DNA of 64,000 bases from Rhodospirillaceae bacterium. Lineage in GTDB: Bacteria > Pseudomonadota > Alphaproteobacteria > Rhodospirillales > Rhodospirillaceae. The DNA lies in assembly GCA_947476695.1 (NCBI GenBank), contig CANJRD010000012.1, positions 44,413-108,412 of the forward strand, given 5' to 3'. The notes beneath the pieces are model-generated. The model was not told where the DNA came from. It was given only the letters and a program-made list of their open reading frames with translations, and did not search any database. The position numbers were made by a program, and so were the translations under genes. Of the stretch, positions 36,905 to 45,082 are shown piece by piece. Numbering within the stretch: the first letter of the stretch is position 1; every line of letters begins with the position of its first letter.

Positions 36905-38293
36905 GTGACAGCTGCCCTGAACACACTGATTTCCAACCTGGACCGTCTGGCCACTCACCAGGTTTACGGCAAGGTCGCGGCTGTCCAAGGCCTGCTGGTC
37001 GAGGTAGCCGGGATCCAGAACAACCTGTCCATCGGCGACCGTTGCAATGTCATTGCCCGCGATGGCCGTCTGGTCCCTTGCGAAATTGTGGGCTTCCGCG
37101 AGGGCCGTGCCCTGGCCATGCCGTTCGGTGCGCTTGAGGGGATCGGCCTTGGCTGCCGGGCGGAGATCGCCGAAGCCGCGCCGGCCGTGTTCCCCTGCGA
37201 TCAATGGCTCGGCCGCGTCATCAACGCGATGGGCGAACCCATCGACGAGGTCGGGACCCTGGTCGAGGGTTCGATCCCTTATCCGATCAAAGCGCCGCCA
37301 CCGCCGGCGCATTCGCGCAAGCGCGTGGGCGGCAAGCTCGATCTGGGCATTCGCGCGATCAACCTGTTCACGACCTGCTGCCAAGGGCAGCGCATGGGCA
37401 TCTTCGCCGGCTCCGGCGTCGGTAAGTCCACGATCCTTTCGATGATGGCGCGCTACACCGATGCCGATGTGATCGTGGTCGGACTGGTTGGCGAGCGCGG
37501 CCGCGAAGCGCGCGAATTCATCGAAGACGATCTCGGGCCCGACGGCTTGGCGCGCAGCGTCGTCATCGTCTCCACCTCCGATGAACCCCCGTTGATGCGC
37601 CGCCAGGCGGCCTACGTCACCATGGCGGTGGCCGAATACTTCCGCGACCAGGGCAAGAACGTGCTGTGCCTCATGGATTCCGTCACGCGCTTCTCGATGG
37701 CCCAGCGCGAGATCTCGCTGTCCGCCGGCGAGCCGCCGGCCTCGAAGGGCTATACGCCGACGGTGTTCGCGGAATTGCCGAAGCTGCTCGAGCGCGCCGG
37801 CCCGGGACGCAAGAAAAGCGGCAACATCACCGGCCTGTTCACGGTGCTGGTCGAAGGCGACGATCACAACGAGCCGATCTCGGACGCGGTGCGCGGCATC
37901 CTCGACGGACACATCGTGCTCGATCGTACCATCGCCGACCGTGGCCGCTATCCGGCGGTCAACATCCTGCGCTCGATCTCGCGCACGATGCCGGGCTGCA
38001 ACGAGGACGATCAAAACGCGCTGGTCTTCCGCGCGCGCAAGATTCTCGCGACCTATGAGGACATGGCGGAACTGATCCGCCTGGGCGCCTATCGTAAAGG
38101 CTCCAACCCCGAGGTCGACGAGGCGATCTACTATTTCCCGCGCATCGAAGCCATCCTCCGTCAGTTGAAGACGGACAGCACCGATCTCGCGACTTGCTAC
38201 AAGTTGCTCGCCGAGGCGCTGCAACCGCCCACGGCGGCGGGTGCAGGCGACGGGCCGCCGCGTGAACTCAAGATGCCGCAGCGGCAGAAATAG
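36905..38293 (+). CDS. fliI: flagellar export ATPase FliI
   Basis: A 462-residue ATPase that powers type III export of flagellar parts, starting GTG at 36905. Walker A is GIFAGSGVGKSTIL (about 164), preceded by GQRMG. Walker B lies in VLCLMDSVTRFSMAQREI (about 254), and SRTMPGCN and RRGSYRKGSNPEVDEAI-like AYRKGSNPEVDEAIYY sit near the C-terminus. Length is full. fliJ follows 10 bases on. Confidence 0.96.
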   Translation: MTAALNTLISNLDRLATHQVYGKVAAVQGLLVEVAGIQNNLSIGDRCNVIARDGRLVPCEIVGFREGRALAMPFGALEGIGLGCRAEIAEAAPAVFPCDQWLGRVINAMGEPIDEVGTLVEGSIPYPIKAPPPPAHSRKRVGGKLDLGIRAINLFTTCCQGQRMGIFAGSGVGKSTILSMMARYTDADVIVVGLVGERGREAREFIEDDLGPDGLARSVVIVSTSDEPPLMRRQAAYVTMAVAEYFRDQGKNVLCLMDSVTRFSMAQREISLSAGEPPASKGYTPTVFAELPKLLERAGPGRKKSGNITGLFTVLVEGDDHNEPISDAVRGILDGHIVLDRTIADRGRYPAVNILRSISRTMPGCNEDDQNALVFRARKILATYEDMAELIRLGAYRKGSNPEVDEAIYYFPRIEAILRQLKTDSTDLATCYKLLAEALQPPTAAGAGDGPPRELKMPQRQK

Positions 38294-38303
38294 GCGCTAA
38301 GGC

Positions 38304-38726
38304 ATGGCCACCAAGGATCTTCATACGCTGATCCGCATCCGCAAGTGGGACGTGGACGAGAAGCAGCGCGCGCTGGGCATGCTGCTGCGCAAAGAAGAAA
38401 CCTTGCTCGACAATCTCGCAGCCCTTGAGGACGAGAAGCGCCGCGAAGCCGCGTTCGTCGGCCAGGCCGACGCCGTGAAAGGCTTCACCTTCGCCGCCTT
38501 TCTGGCGCGTTGCGACGAGCGCAAGAAAGTGATGAACACGCTTCTGGCCGAAGTGCGCCGGACGATCGACGAGGCCCGCGACGAATTGGCGGAATCCTAT
38601 CGCGCGCTGAAGACCTATGAGGTCACGCAGGAAGACCGCGACGATGCCGAAGAGAAGGAGCAGGCGCACAAGACGCAGCTCGATCTCGACGAGATCGGAC
38701 TGACGCTCCATCGGCGGAAAGCTTAG
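38304..38726 (+). CDS. fliJ: flagellar export chaperone FliJ
   Basis: A 140-residue coiled-coil protein, typical FliJ size. The charged helical heptads run throughout (TLIRIRKWDVDEKQRALGML; LLDNLAALEDEKRREAA; KKVMNTLLAEVRRTIDEARD; EEKEQAHKTQLDLDEIGL). It follows fliI by 10 bases, where FliJ acts as part of the FliHIJ export complex. Sequence conservation in the family is low, so context counts. Confidence 0.85.
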   Translation: MATKDLHTLIRIRKWDVDEKQRALGMLLRKEETLLDNLAALEDEKRREAAFVGQADAVKGFTFAAFLARCDERKKVMNTLLAEVRRTIDEARDELAESYRALKTYEVTQEDRDDAEEKEQAHKTQLDLDEIGLTLHRRKA

Positions 38727-38731
38727 GTCCT

Positions 38732-38908
38732 TTAGACCGCGCGGCCGGCCATCACGTCGGAGACTTCGCGCCAGAACGCGACCTTGGTGAAGTCGACTTC
38801 ACTCAAGGCGGAAATCGATAGCAGCGCCACAACACCGAACGGATCGATGTCGTGCTTCTGGCTCAGAAGCGTGATGTAGGCGCCGGCCTTGGCTGCAGCT
38901 TGCGACAT
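38732..38908 (-). CDS. small hypothetical protein
   Basis: A 58-residue frame from ATG 38908 to TAA 38732, with GGGGGA four bases before the ATG. It reads MSQAAAKAGAYITLLSQKHD at the start, then IDPFGVVALLSISALSEVDF and TKVAFWREVSDVMAGRAV. No family recognised. It appears to be a real, amphipathic, mostly helical protein, convergent with fliJ. Confidence 0.6.
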   Translation of the reverse strand: MSQAAAKAGAYITLLSQKHDIDPFGVVALLSISALSEVDFTKVAFWREVSDVMAGRAV

Positions 38909-39094
38909 CTGTCCCCCAGAACGATGACGCTTTCAAATATGCACAGCTTTTTTCCGGTCGCACGCGAAATGCGTTTTCGACACCGAACCGGTTGTCGAAA
39001 ATGCGGACAGAAAATGATTCGATGTCAGAGGGTTGGCGGCGGTATCAAAAATATACGCCGATAAAACTTCCGCCACGGCGTCGCAGCGCCAGCC

Positions 39095-39784
39095 CTATTT
39101 GGCGGCGGAAACCAGGATCGGATCGGCGCGGTAGTTGCTGGGGAACAGCTTCTTCAGGCTCTCGATCTTCGGCAGATCGTTGAAGACGATATACGGCTGC
39201 TGCGGGTGCAGCGTCAGGTAATCCTGATGATACTTCTCGGCCGGATAGAACGTCTTGCCGGTCTCGATCGTGGTGGCGATCCGGTGCTGGAAGGCGCGCG
39301 CGGCGTCGAGCTGCGCGATGTAAGCCTTCGCGACCTCCGCCTGTTCGGCGTTCTGCGCGAAGATCGTGGAGCGATACTGCGTGCCCGTGTCGGGCCCCTG
39401 ACGGTTCAACTGCGTCGGGTCGTGGGCGACCGAAAAATAGATTTGCAGCAGTTTGCCGTACCTGATGACGCTGGGGTCGTACGTGATCTCGACGGACTCC
39501 GCGTGCCCGGTTTCACCCGTGCCGACGGTGTTGTACTCGGCCGTCGACTTCGATCCGCCCGCGTAACCGGAGACGGCGTTCTTCACGCCCGTCACGCGCT
39601 GGAACACGCCCTGCACGCCCCAGAAGCAGCCGCCGGCGAACACCGCTGTGGCGGTCGAAGCGTTGTCGGCGGCTTTAATGTCGCGGCTGGGGGCGGGCAC
39701 CACATGCGGCGGTTCCTCGCCGAAAGCCAGGAAGCCGACCAGCAGCACGGCAATTGACGCAAGCGGGCCGAGGATGAAGCGCAT
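39095..39784 (-). CDS. msrA: exported peptide methionine sulfoxide reductase A
   Basis: A 229-residue protein with a signal peptide (RFILGPLASIAVLLVGFLAF), so periplasmic. The enzyme domain begins TAVFAGGCFWGVQGVFQRV with catalytic Cys in GCFWG. It continues with VSGYAGGS, YNTVGTGETGHAESVEITYD, FSVAHDPTQLNRQGPDTGTQ and FYPAEKYHQDYL, all MsrA hallmarks. It reduces Met-S-sulfoxide in exported proteins. It stands without MsrB, downstream of a DnaJ-like gene (12 bases). Confidence 0.94.
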   Translation of the reverse strand: MRFILGPLASIAVLLVGFLAFGEEPPHVVPAPSRDIKAADNASTATAVFAGGCFWGVQGVFQRVTGVKNAVSGYAGGSKSTAEYNTVGTGETGHAESVEITYDPSVIRYGKLLQIYFSVAHDPTQLNRQGPDTGTQYRSTIFAQNAEQAEVAKAYIAQLDAARAFQHRIATTIETGKTFYPAEKYHQDYLTLHPQQPYIVFNDLPKIESLKKLFPSNYRADPILVSAAK

Positions 39785-39796
39785 GGCGATGCTCCT

Positions 39797-40966
39797 TTAG
39801 TCGGGCAGCCCCAGCTGGGCGGTCGACATGAAGCCGACTTTACCATCCGGCCCGGACACGCGCAGCCAGTTGCCGCTGGGATCGGCTTCAAGCGAGGTTA
39901 CTTTGTCGCCACGTTCCAGGATCGCCATAACCTCGAAGACCTCATTGGGCCCCGTCCGCAGCAAGGCGGTCTCGCTGGTGACGCTGAAGATCCGCGGCGG
40001 CGGTTTTGCGGGCTTGGGCGGGGCTTCGACCGGGGCTCGCACAGGCGTGCCGGTCAGCAGCGGCGCGATGATGGGGCCGTTCAGCGACAGGGTTGCGGTC
40101 GTCGCGATAACCGCGCCGATGACGGCCAACGGCAGCAACTGCACGGTCGGAGCCCAGCCCGGGCGGCTCCAGCGATCCTTGAGCACGCGCGTGGACGCGG
40201 GGCCGAAGCTGGTGAGCAAGGCCTCGACATCGCGGCGAACGTCGGTGGTGCTGGCGAAGGCGCGCGCCTGCAATGCGGCGTTGCGGCCGAGTTCAAGCTC
40301 GCCGCGCGCGCGGAACGCCCGTGCTTGGCGCATCAACAGCCTTGCGTTGCGGTCGGCCGGTTTGCGGCCGCCGCGAATGTTGTTGAGGATCGCCCGCAAG
40401 GTCTCGCGCGGGCCGTTGGGCCAGGCCCACCACCCGGCGATCCAGTTGACCATCGAGGCGCGGACGGCGGCCTTGTCGGCGCAAGCGCGGCAGAACACGC
40501 CGGCCACCGTGCGTCGCTGAACCTTGCCCAGGCGACCCCAGACCATGTCGAACAGGATATAGCGCGGCTGCGCGGTGATCTGGCCGCATTGGCAGGTGAC
40601 GGGCGTATCGGGATCGACGCGTCGTCGCGGCGGGTCCGGCGTGACGGTCTCGCGCCGCGGCGGCGGTTCGGGGCGCGCGCGCTGCTCAGGATCGGCGCGG
40701 CGTTGTTCGGCGCGCGGCTCGGCCTTCGGTTCGCTCTTGGGTTCGTTCTTCCAGGGCCGGTCATAGGCCGTGCGTTTCTTGCCGTCGATCAGCGTGGCAT
40801 AGGCCTCGTGCAGACGGTTGAACTGCTTCGCCGCGATGGGCGAGGGGTTGAAGTCTGGGTGGAGCCGCTTTGCTTTTGCGCGGAAGGCGGACTTGATCGC
40901 GGCTTCGTCCGCCGTCTCCTCGATGCCGAGGGAGGCGTAATAGCCTTTAGGGTCGCGCATGCTCAT
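39797..40966 (-). CDS. J-domain protein with SH3-like C-terminus
   Basis: A 389-residue protein. N-terminal J domain: YYASLGIEETADEAAIKSAF, then the HPD motif in LHPDFNPSP, with the FNRLHEAYATLID helix. A charged, proline-rich linker (RRADPEQRARPEPPPRR) follows. A possible zinc pair lies at CQCG (about 126) and CRAC (about 158). A helical part, a membrane segment (LPLAVIGAVIATTATLSL) and a C-terminal SH3-like domain (SETALLRTGPNEVFEVMAIL; SGNWLRVSGPDGKVGFM) complete it. It may recruit DnaK to a membrane site. Coupled by ATGA to the 122-residue gene. Confidence 0.78.
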   Translation of the reverse strand: MSMRDPKGYYASLGIEETADEAAIKSAFRAKAKRLHPDFNPSPIAAKQFNRLHEAYATLIDGKKRTAYDRPWKNEPKSEPKAEPRAEQRRADPEQRARPEPPPRRETVTPDPPRRRVDPDTPVTCQCGQITAQPRYILFDMVWGRLGKVQRRTVAGVFCRACADKAAVRASMVNWIAGWWAWPNGPRETLRAILNNIRGGRKPADRNARLLMRQARAFRARGELELGRNAALQARAFASTTDVRRDVEALLTSFGPASTRVLKDRWSRPGWAPTVQLLPLAVIGAVIATTATLSLNGPIIAPLLTGTPVRAPVEAPPKPAKPPPRIFSVTSETALLRTGPNEVFEVMAILERGDKVTSLEADPSGNWLRVSGPDGKVGFMSTAQLGLPD

Positions 40967-41331
40967 GCGGCTCCCGGCGGCGGCACGGCGGTCAGCAGCG
41001 ACGGATGATCCCAGCCGGGCTGGCGATCCTCGACCACCACGGTCTGGGTGATGCCGTCCACGGTCACGACCAGGCCAACGCGATACCAGCGCGGCACGAG
41101 ATCGTTGGCGATGTCCTCGGCGATCACGGCGGCGGCTTGCTCCGATGTTCCGGGCACGATGCCGCGCAGGTAGGGCGCCAGGTTCTCCACCGTGATCAAG
41201 TCGCGATCCGGCACGTAGGCAAGGGTCAGCGTGCCGCCCCGAAACGGGGCCGCAAAGCTCACGACGGTTGGCGCCGCGCCAAAGGCAGCGGGCCGGGTCG
41301 TCAGGCGGACGCGGGTCTCAGGGTCGGGCAT
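40963..41331 (-). CDS. conserved protein with possible T-fold (QueF-like) pattern
   Basis: A 122-residue protein. LTLAYVPDRDLITVENLAPY is followed by LVPRWYRVGLVVTVDGITQT. This resembles the T-fold core of QueF (P-x-K-x-x-x-E-S-x-x-x, then DP-x-W-x-R). The catalytic Cys and Asp of the nitrile reductase are not visible, so any such relationship is remote and non-enzymatic. Its stop overlaps the DnaJ-like ATG (ATGA), so the two are translated together. It lies 9 bases beyond the FliK-like gene. A flagellar role is possible but not shown. Confidence 0.5.
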   Translation of the reverse strand: MPDPETRVRLTTRPAAFGAAPTVVSFAAPFRGGTLTLAYVPDRDLITVENLAPYLRGIVPGTSEQAAAVIAEDIANDLVPRWYRVGLVVTVDGITQTVVVEDRQPGWDHPSLLTAVPPPGAA

Positions 41332-41340
41332 CGCCTATTC

Positions 41341-43155
41341 TCACACCCAAACGCCGCTTTTGTCGCCTGGGACTGTGCGGACCGTCGGATCGGCGAATTT
41401 CCGCACAACCTGGAAGGTGAGATTTCCGACCAGGTTCATCGCGGCATTGGAATTGGCGAAGACCCCACCCAGATCGCGGCGGATGTCCTCGGAAAGCGGC
41501 GTCTTGGTGCGGATCATCAGGTCCAAACTACGTTTGTCGCCTTTGAAGATGCCGTCGAGCTGCAACGGGCCGAGGCGCGACAGGTCGAGATCGACCAGAA
41601 ACCGCGTGCCGCCGCCACCGCCTTTGCGCTTCTCGGCCTCGTCGTCGCCGTCGATCTCGCGGAACACCATCCGGAGACGTTCGACGCGGCCGTCGTTCTG
41701 CCACGGCAGCGGCAACATGCGCCACTCCGGCGTCACATCGCTGCGGGCGGTGCGCGCGAGATCGTCGATCTCCGCGCCGAGTTGGGCGGCCAGATGCGCG
41801 CCGCGCGGACTTGCGCGCTCAATGGCGCGCAGCAGCGTGTCGCCGGGCCATTGCCGCGTCTCGCCGGAGCGCATCGCCTGTACGAACGACATGATCGCCG
41901 CCGCGGTCCGTGGGCCGCCGTCGGGGATGACATTCGCCAACTGCTGCGCGGCGATGGGATCGCTGCGCTGAAGAAGGTTGAGACTTTCCGTCAGAGTCGT
42001 CCACGTCGGTTGCGCGGGCGACAGCGGCACCAGCGCCGGCGGCGGCGTGGGGACGACTGGCAGCGGCGTGAGTGGCGGCTGCACGCCACGCACTTCCAAC
42101 GTCACCTGCGTGCCCACCGGCAGATTGGCGCGGACGTTCAGCTGCACATCGGCGTTGTCGAGTTTCACCACCGGCACGCCGTTGTTCACGGCGATCACGG
42201 TGGTGTTTACGACCGCGAGCGGGGCTTGCGGTTGAACCTGGGCCGGCGGCGCGGCGGCGGGCGTTTCCCAGACGCCGCCTTTGGGCAGCACGAGGCCGGG
42301 CGTGGCTTCCGGCGTCGCGAGGCGCGGCGCGTTCGCGGTGAGGTCGGCGATGGTGATCGGCGCTTGGGCTGGTGCCCGTGTCGGCGCGGCGAGTTGTGGT
42401 GTTGCGACGGGTTGTGTCTGCGCCGGCAGGGCGGTGGGTGTCGCGGACGCCGGTTGTGCGACCGGCGCTGTATTTGGGCCTGCGGCGGGCAGCGTGATTG
42501 TCGCGCCCGGTGCCGGCAGCGTGATCGATGTGACGCGAACCGCGACTTCCGTCCCGGTCGTTAGCGGCGGTAAGGCTGGTGCGGAGGTCGGTGTCGGCGC
42601 GGCGGTGGCCGGGGCTTGCGGCGTCGCGGCTGGCGTCGTGATTGCAGGCGGGGCCGCGACAACGAAGCCCGACACGATAGGCATCGCCGTGATGGGCTGC
42701 GCGCCGCCTGGCCACCATGCCGATCCCGCGGGCATCGGCGGTGGCGTGCCCGGTGCGCTGGGCAATGTGGTTGGCACGAGTGGCGCGTCGTTTTGCAGCA
42801 ACTGGGCGCTGGGTGGCGGGGCCTGCTGCGGCGTCAGCTGCACCGGCGCGCCATCGACGGCGACAAGGCGCACGCTCACTTGGGCCGTGCTGGCGCGTAA
42901 GACTTCCAACGTGACGGTGGCGCCGTCCGGCAGCGGTGCGGGCGTGCGCAGGGACACAGGGCCTGCGGCGGTCTGCAGCGTCAGAACGCGCGGATCGGGC
43001 GTGGGCGCGACGGTGCCTTCGATCGTGCTGCCGGCGGGAAGCGCGGCCAGCGCCGCGGGTGGAGCGGCAATGGTCGTCGCGGACGCGGGGCTCGCGGCCG
43101 CGTTCGCAAGCATCTGCGGCAAAGCCGGATTGATCGACGGCGGGACGGTCGTCAT
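41341..43155 (-). CDS. FliK-like protein (hook-length control candidate)
   Basis: A 604-residue protein. Residues 1-430 are Ala/Pro/Thr-rich low-complexity sequence with repeated 'A-P-x-P' spacing. Three similar beta phrases are visible: STIEGTVAP with RVLTLQTAAG, GTEVAVRVTSITLPAPGATI and GTQVTLEVRGV. The C-terminal domain is folded: WRMLPLPWQNDGRVERLRMV, FLVDLDLSRLGPLQLDGIF and SLDLMIRTKTPLSEDIRRDL. This matches FliK-type flagellar hook-length proteins, with a long disordered ruler and a conserved C-terminus. The position after flhG supports it. Confidence 0.65.
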   Translation of the reverse strand: MTTVPPSINPALPQMLANAAASPASATTIAAPPAALAALPAGSTIEGTVAPTPDPRVLTLQTAAGPVSLRTPAPLPDGATVTLEVLRASTAQVSVRLVAVDGAPVQLTPQQAPPPSAQLLQNDAPLVPTTLPSAPGTPPPMPAGSAWWPGGAQPITAMPIVSGFVVAAPPAITTPAATPQAPATAAPTPTSAPALPPLTTGTEVAVRVTSITLPAPGATITLPAAGPNTAPVAQPASATPTALPAQTQPVATPQLAAPTRAPAQAPITIADLTANAPRLATPEATPGLVLPKGGVWETPAAAPPAQVQPQAPLAVVNTTVIAVNNGVPVVKLDNADVQLNVRANLPVGTQVTLEVRGVQPPLTPLPVVPTPPPALVPLSPAQPTWTTLTESLNLLQRSDPIAAQQLANVIPDGGPRTAAAIMSFVQAMRSGETRQWPGDTLLRAIERASPRGAHLAAQLGAEIDDLARTARSDVTPEWRMLPLPWQNDGRVERLRMVFREIDGDDEAEKRKGGGGGTRFLVDLDLSRLGPLQLDGIFKGDKRSLDLMIRTKTPLSEDIRRDLGGVFANSNAAMNLVGNLTFQVVRKFADPTVRTVPGDKSGVWV

Positions 43156-43177
43156 GACGCGCGCGCCGTCACGGGGA

Positions 43178-43990
43178 TCAGCCCGCGATAAGCTTGTCCG
43201 CGATCGCTTCGATGTCGACGGCGGCTTCCGACGTGGGGGAGCGCGTCAAGATCGGGGTCTGATTGCGGATGGCTTCGCGCACGCGCGCATCGCGGCGCAC
43301 GACACCGGCCAGCGGCGGCGAGAATTTGAGGAAGCTTTGGCAAGCCTTGTTCAGCGTCTGATAGGTGCGGTCGCCTTCGCGCGCGGTGTTCGACGCGTTG
43401 ACGATGACGCGGATGTCGGTGTTCGGGCGTTCCAGCACCGTCACCTTGATGAAGGCGTAGGCGTCGGTCAGCGCGGTCGGTTCGTCGCTGGTGACGACGA
43501 GGATGGTGTCCGCCGCCTTGGCGAGCTGACGCACGGATTTCTCAACGCCCGCGCCGAGATCGAGGATGATGCGGTCATAACGCGCGCTGACAAGGGCAAG
43601 GTCTTCGCCGAGGATCTGCAAGCGCGACAGCGGAATATTGGCGAGGCTGCCGGAGCCGGATCGTCCCGCGATCACATCGAAGCCGCCGGCTTCGTAGGGA
43701 ATTGCCGCCTGGTTCAGCGACAGTTTTCCGGCGATGACGCTGCCGAGGTCGTACTTGGGCATCAGGCCCAACTGAATGTCGATGTTCGCGAGGCCGAGAT
43801 CGCCGTCGAACAGCAGCGTGCGTTGGCCACGGCGCGCGAGCGCATGGCTCAGCGTGATCGAGACGAAGGTCTTGCCGACGCCGCCCTTTCCGGACGCGAC
43901 AGCCATGATCTTGCCGCGCCGCGCGGTCGCCGCACGACCGGCCAGGCGCAGGCCTTGGTCGCCACCGTCGCGCGTCTTGCCGTCACTCAT
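43178..43990 (-). CDS. flhG: flagellar number regulator FlhG (MinD-like ATPase)
   Basis: A 270-residue ParA/MinD ATPase. Deviant Walker A ASGKGGVGKTFVSI (about residue 30), LFDGDLGLANIDIQLG (about 57), Walker B-like RIILDLGAGVEKSVRQLAKA (about 131) and TSDEPTALTDAYAFIK (about 159) are diagnostic. It limits flagellar number or position with FlhF. The ATG overlaps the flhF stop by ATGA (43990-43987), and ATG 43990 is chosen for that coupling. Confidence 0.9.
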   Translation of the reverse strand: MSDGKTRDGGDQGLRLAGRAATARRGKIMAVASGKGGVGKTFVSITLSHALARRGQRTLLFDGDLGLANIDIQLGLMPKYDLGSVIAGKLSLNQAAIPYEAGGFDVIAGRSGSGSLANIPLSRLQILGEDLALVSARYDRIILDLGAGVEKSVRQLAKAADTILVVTSDEPTALTDAYAFIKVTVLERPNTDIRVIVNASNTAREGDRTYQTLNKACQSFLKFSPPLAGVVRRDARVREAIRNQTPILTRSPTSEAAVDIEAIADKLIAG

Positions 43991-45012
43991 CGCTTCACCT
44001 CGGAACGGATACCTGTCGCGCGCAGAATTTGCGCCGGCGTCTCTACGGGCTTGTTTTGCAGTTCTTCTTCCGGCGGCAGGATCAGTCGCGCCATCGACAC
44101 CGGATTGATCGCGCACAAGCCCGTCGCGACATGGGGATTCAAGCTGACTTCACTGAACATGAGCTGGCCACCGTCGGCTGCGGCAAGGATCGCACCCAGC
44201 CGCCGTGTCATATCCAGACGCGTGGCAAGCAGACGGGTTGCACCCACCGCGCCGAAAGCTTCGCCGATATCGGCCGCTTCGCTGGCGTCGCCGCCGGCCG
44301 CGAGCACGAGGATCGGTTCGACATCGGCGGCGTTCACCAGGCTCTTGAGATAATCCATGTCGTGATGGCTGAACGGATTGAGGCCCGGACTGTCGATGAA
44401 CACCAGATCGTGGCGCGACATCATCTCCTTGACCTGCTGGCCCAGCGCATCGGGGCCGCGCACTTGGCGGAGATCGACTTCGAGGATCGACGTGAACGCG
44501 GCGAGCTGTTCGACCGCGCCGGCGCGAATGGTGTCCGACGTGATGACGCCGACCTGGCGCCCGGCGAGGCGCGCGCGCGCCGCGAGCTTCGCGACGGTGA
44601 TGGTTTTGCCGGTGCCCGGCGGGCCGACCAGCATGAACGGCCGCGGCGCCTTGCGTTCCGGCAACGGCGCGAAATCGAAGTTGTCTTCCAGCGCGGCGGC
44701 GCAAGCCATCGTCGGCGAACCGACCTCGACCGCTTGCGCGGCTGTCACCAACTTTTCAATGAGGCGCGCGGGCGCGCCATGATAGGTCAGGGCCTCGCGC
44801 ACTTTGTCGGCGAACGGCGTGGCGTTGCGGCCGGAGAGGGCGCGATCGACCGCCTCGTCCACCGAGGCGTCGTCCAACGCGGCTGTGATGCGCACGCCCT
44901 GGCCGTCGGAGGACCGCTGGGTGGAGACGATGATCGCGTCCTCCCCCAGTTCCTCGCGCACCATCTTCATGGCTTCCGCCATGGTCGGGGCGTTATAGGA
45001 TTTCAGCCGCAT
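43987..45012 (-). CDS. flhF: flagellar SRP-family GTPase FlhF
   Basis: A 341-residue GTPase of the SRP type that sets flagellar pole position. The N-terminus RLKSYNAPTMAEAMKMVREE is the FlhF start. NG-domain motifs: G1 LVGPPGTGKTITVAKLAARA (about 128), ITSDTIRAGAVEQLAAF (about 158), G3 VFIDSPGLNPF (about 205, with Ser-Pro in place of Thr-Ala of the usual DTAG) and the closing RLLATRLDMTRRLG, ILAAADGGQL. It ends in an ATGA overlap with flhG. Confidence 0.93.
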   Translation of the reverse strand: MRLKSYNAPTMAEAMKMVREELGEDAIIVSTQRSSDGQGVRITAALDDASVDEAVDRALSGRNATPFADKVREALTYHGAPARLIEKLVTAAQAVEVGSPTMACAAALEDNFDFAPLPERKAPRPFMLVGPPGTGKTITVAKLAARARLAGRQVGVITSDTIRAGAVEQLAAFTSILEVDLRQVRGPDALGQQVKEMMSRHDLVFIDSPGLNPFSHHDMDYLKSLVNAADVEPILVLAAGGDASEAADIGEAFGAVGATRLLATRLDMTRRLGAILAAADGGQLMFSEVSLNPHVATGLCAINPVSMARLILPPEEELQNKPVETPAQILRATGIRSEVKR

Positions 45013-45082
45013 CGTTTTCCCCGCGCGATACCCTTATCCCCTAAGGATTCGCGGTGTTCATTCTAGTCCGAAGACCGCAGAC

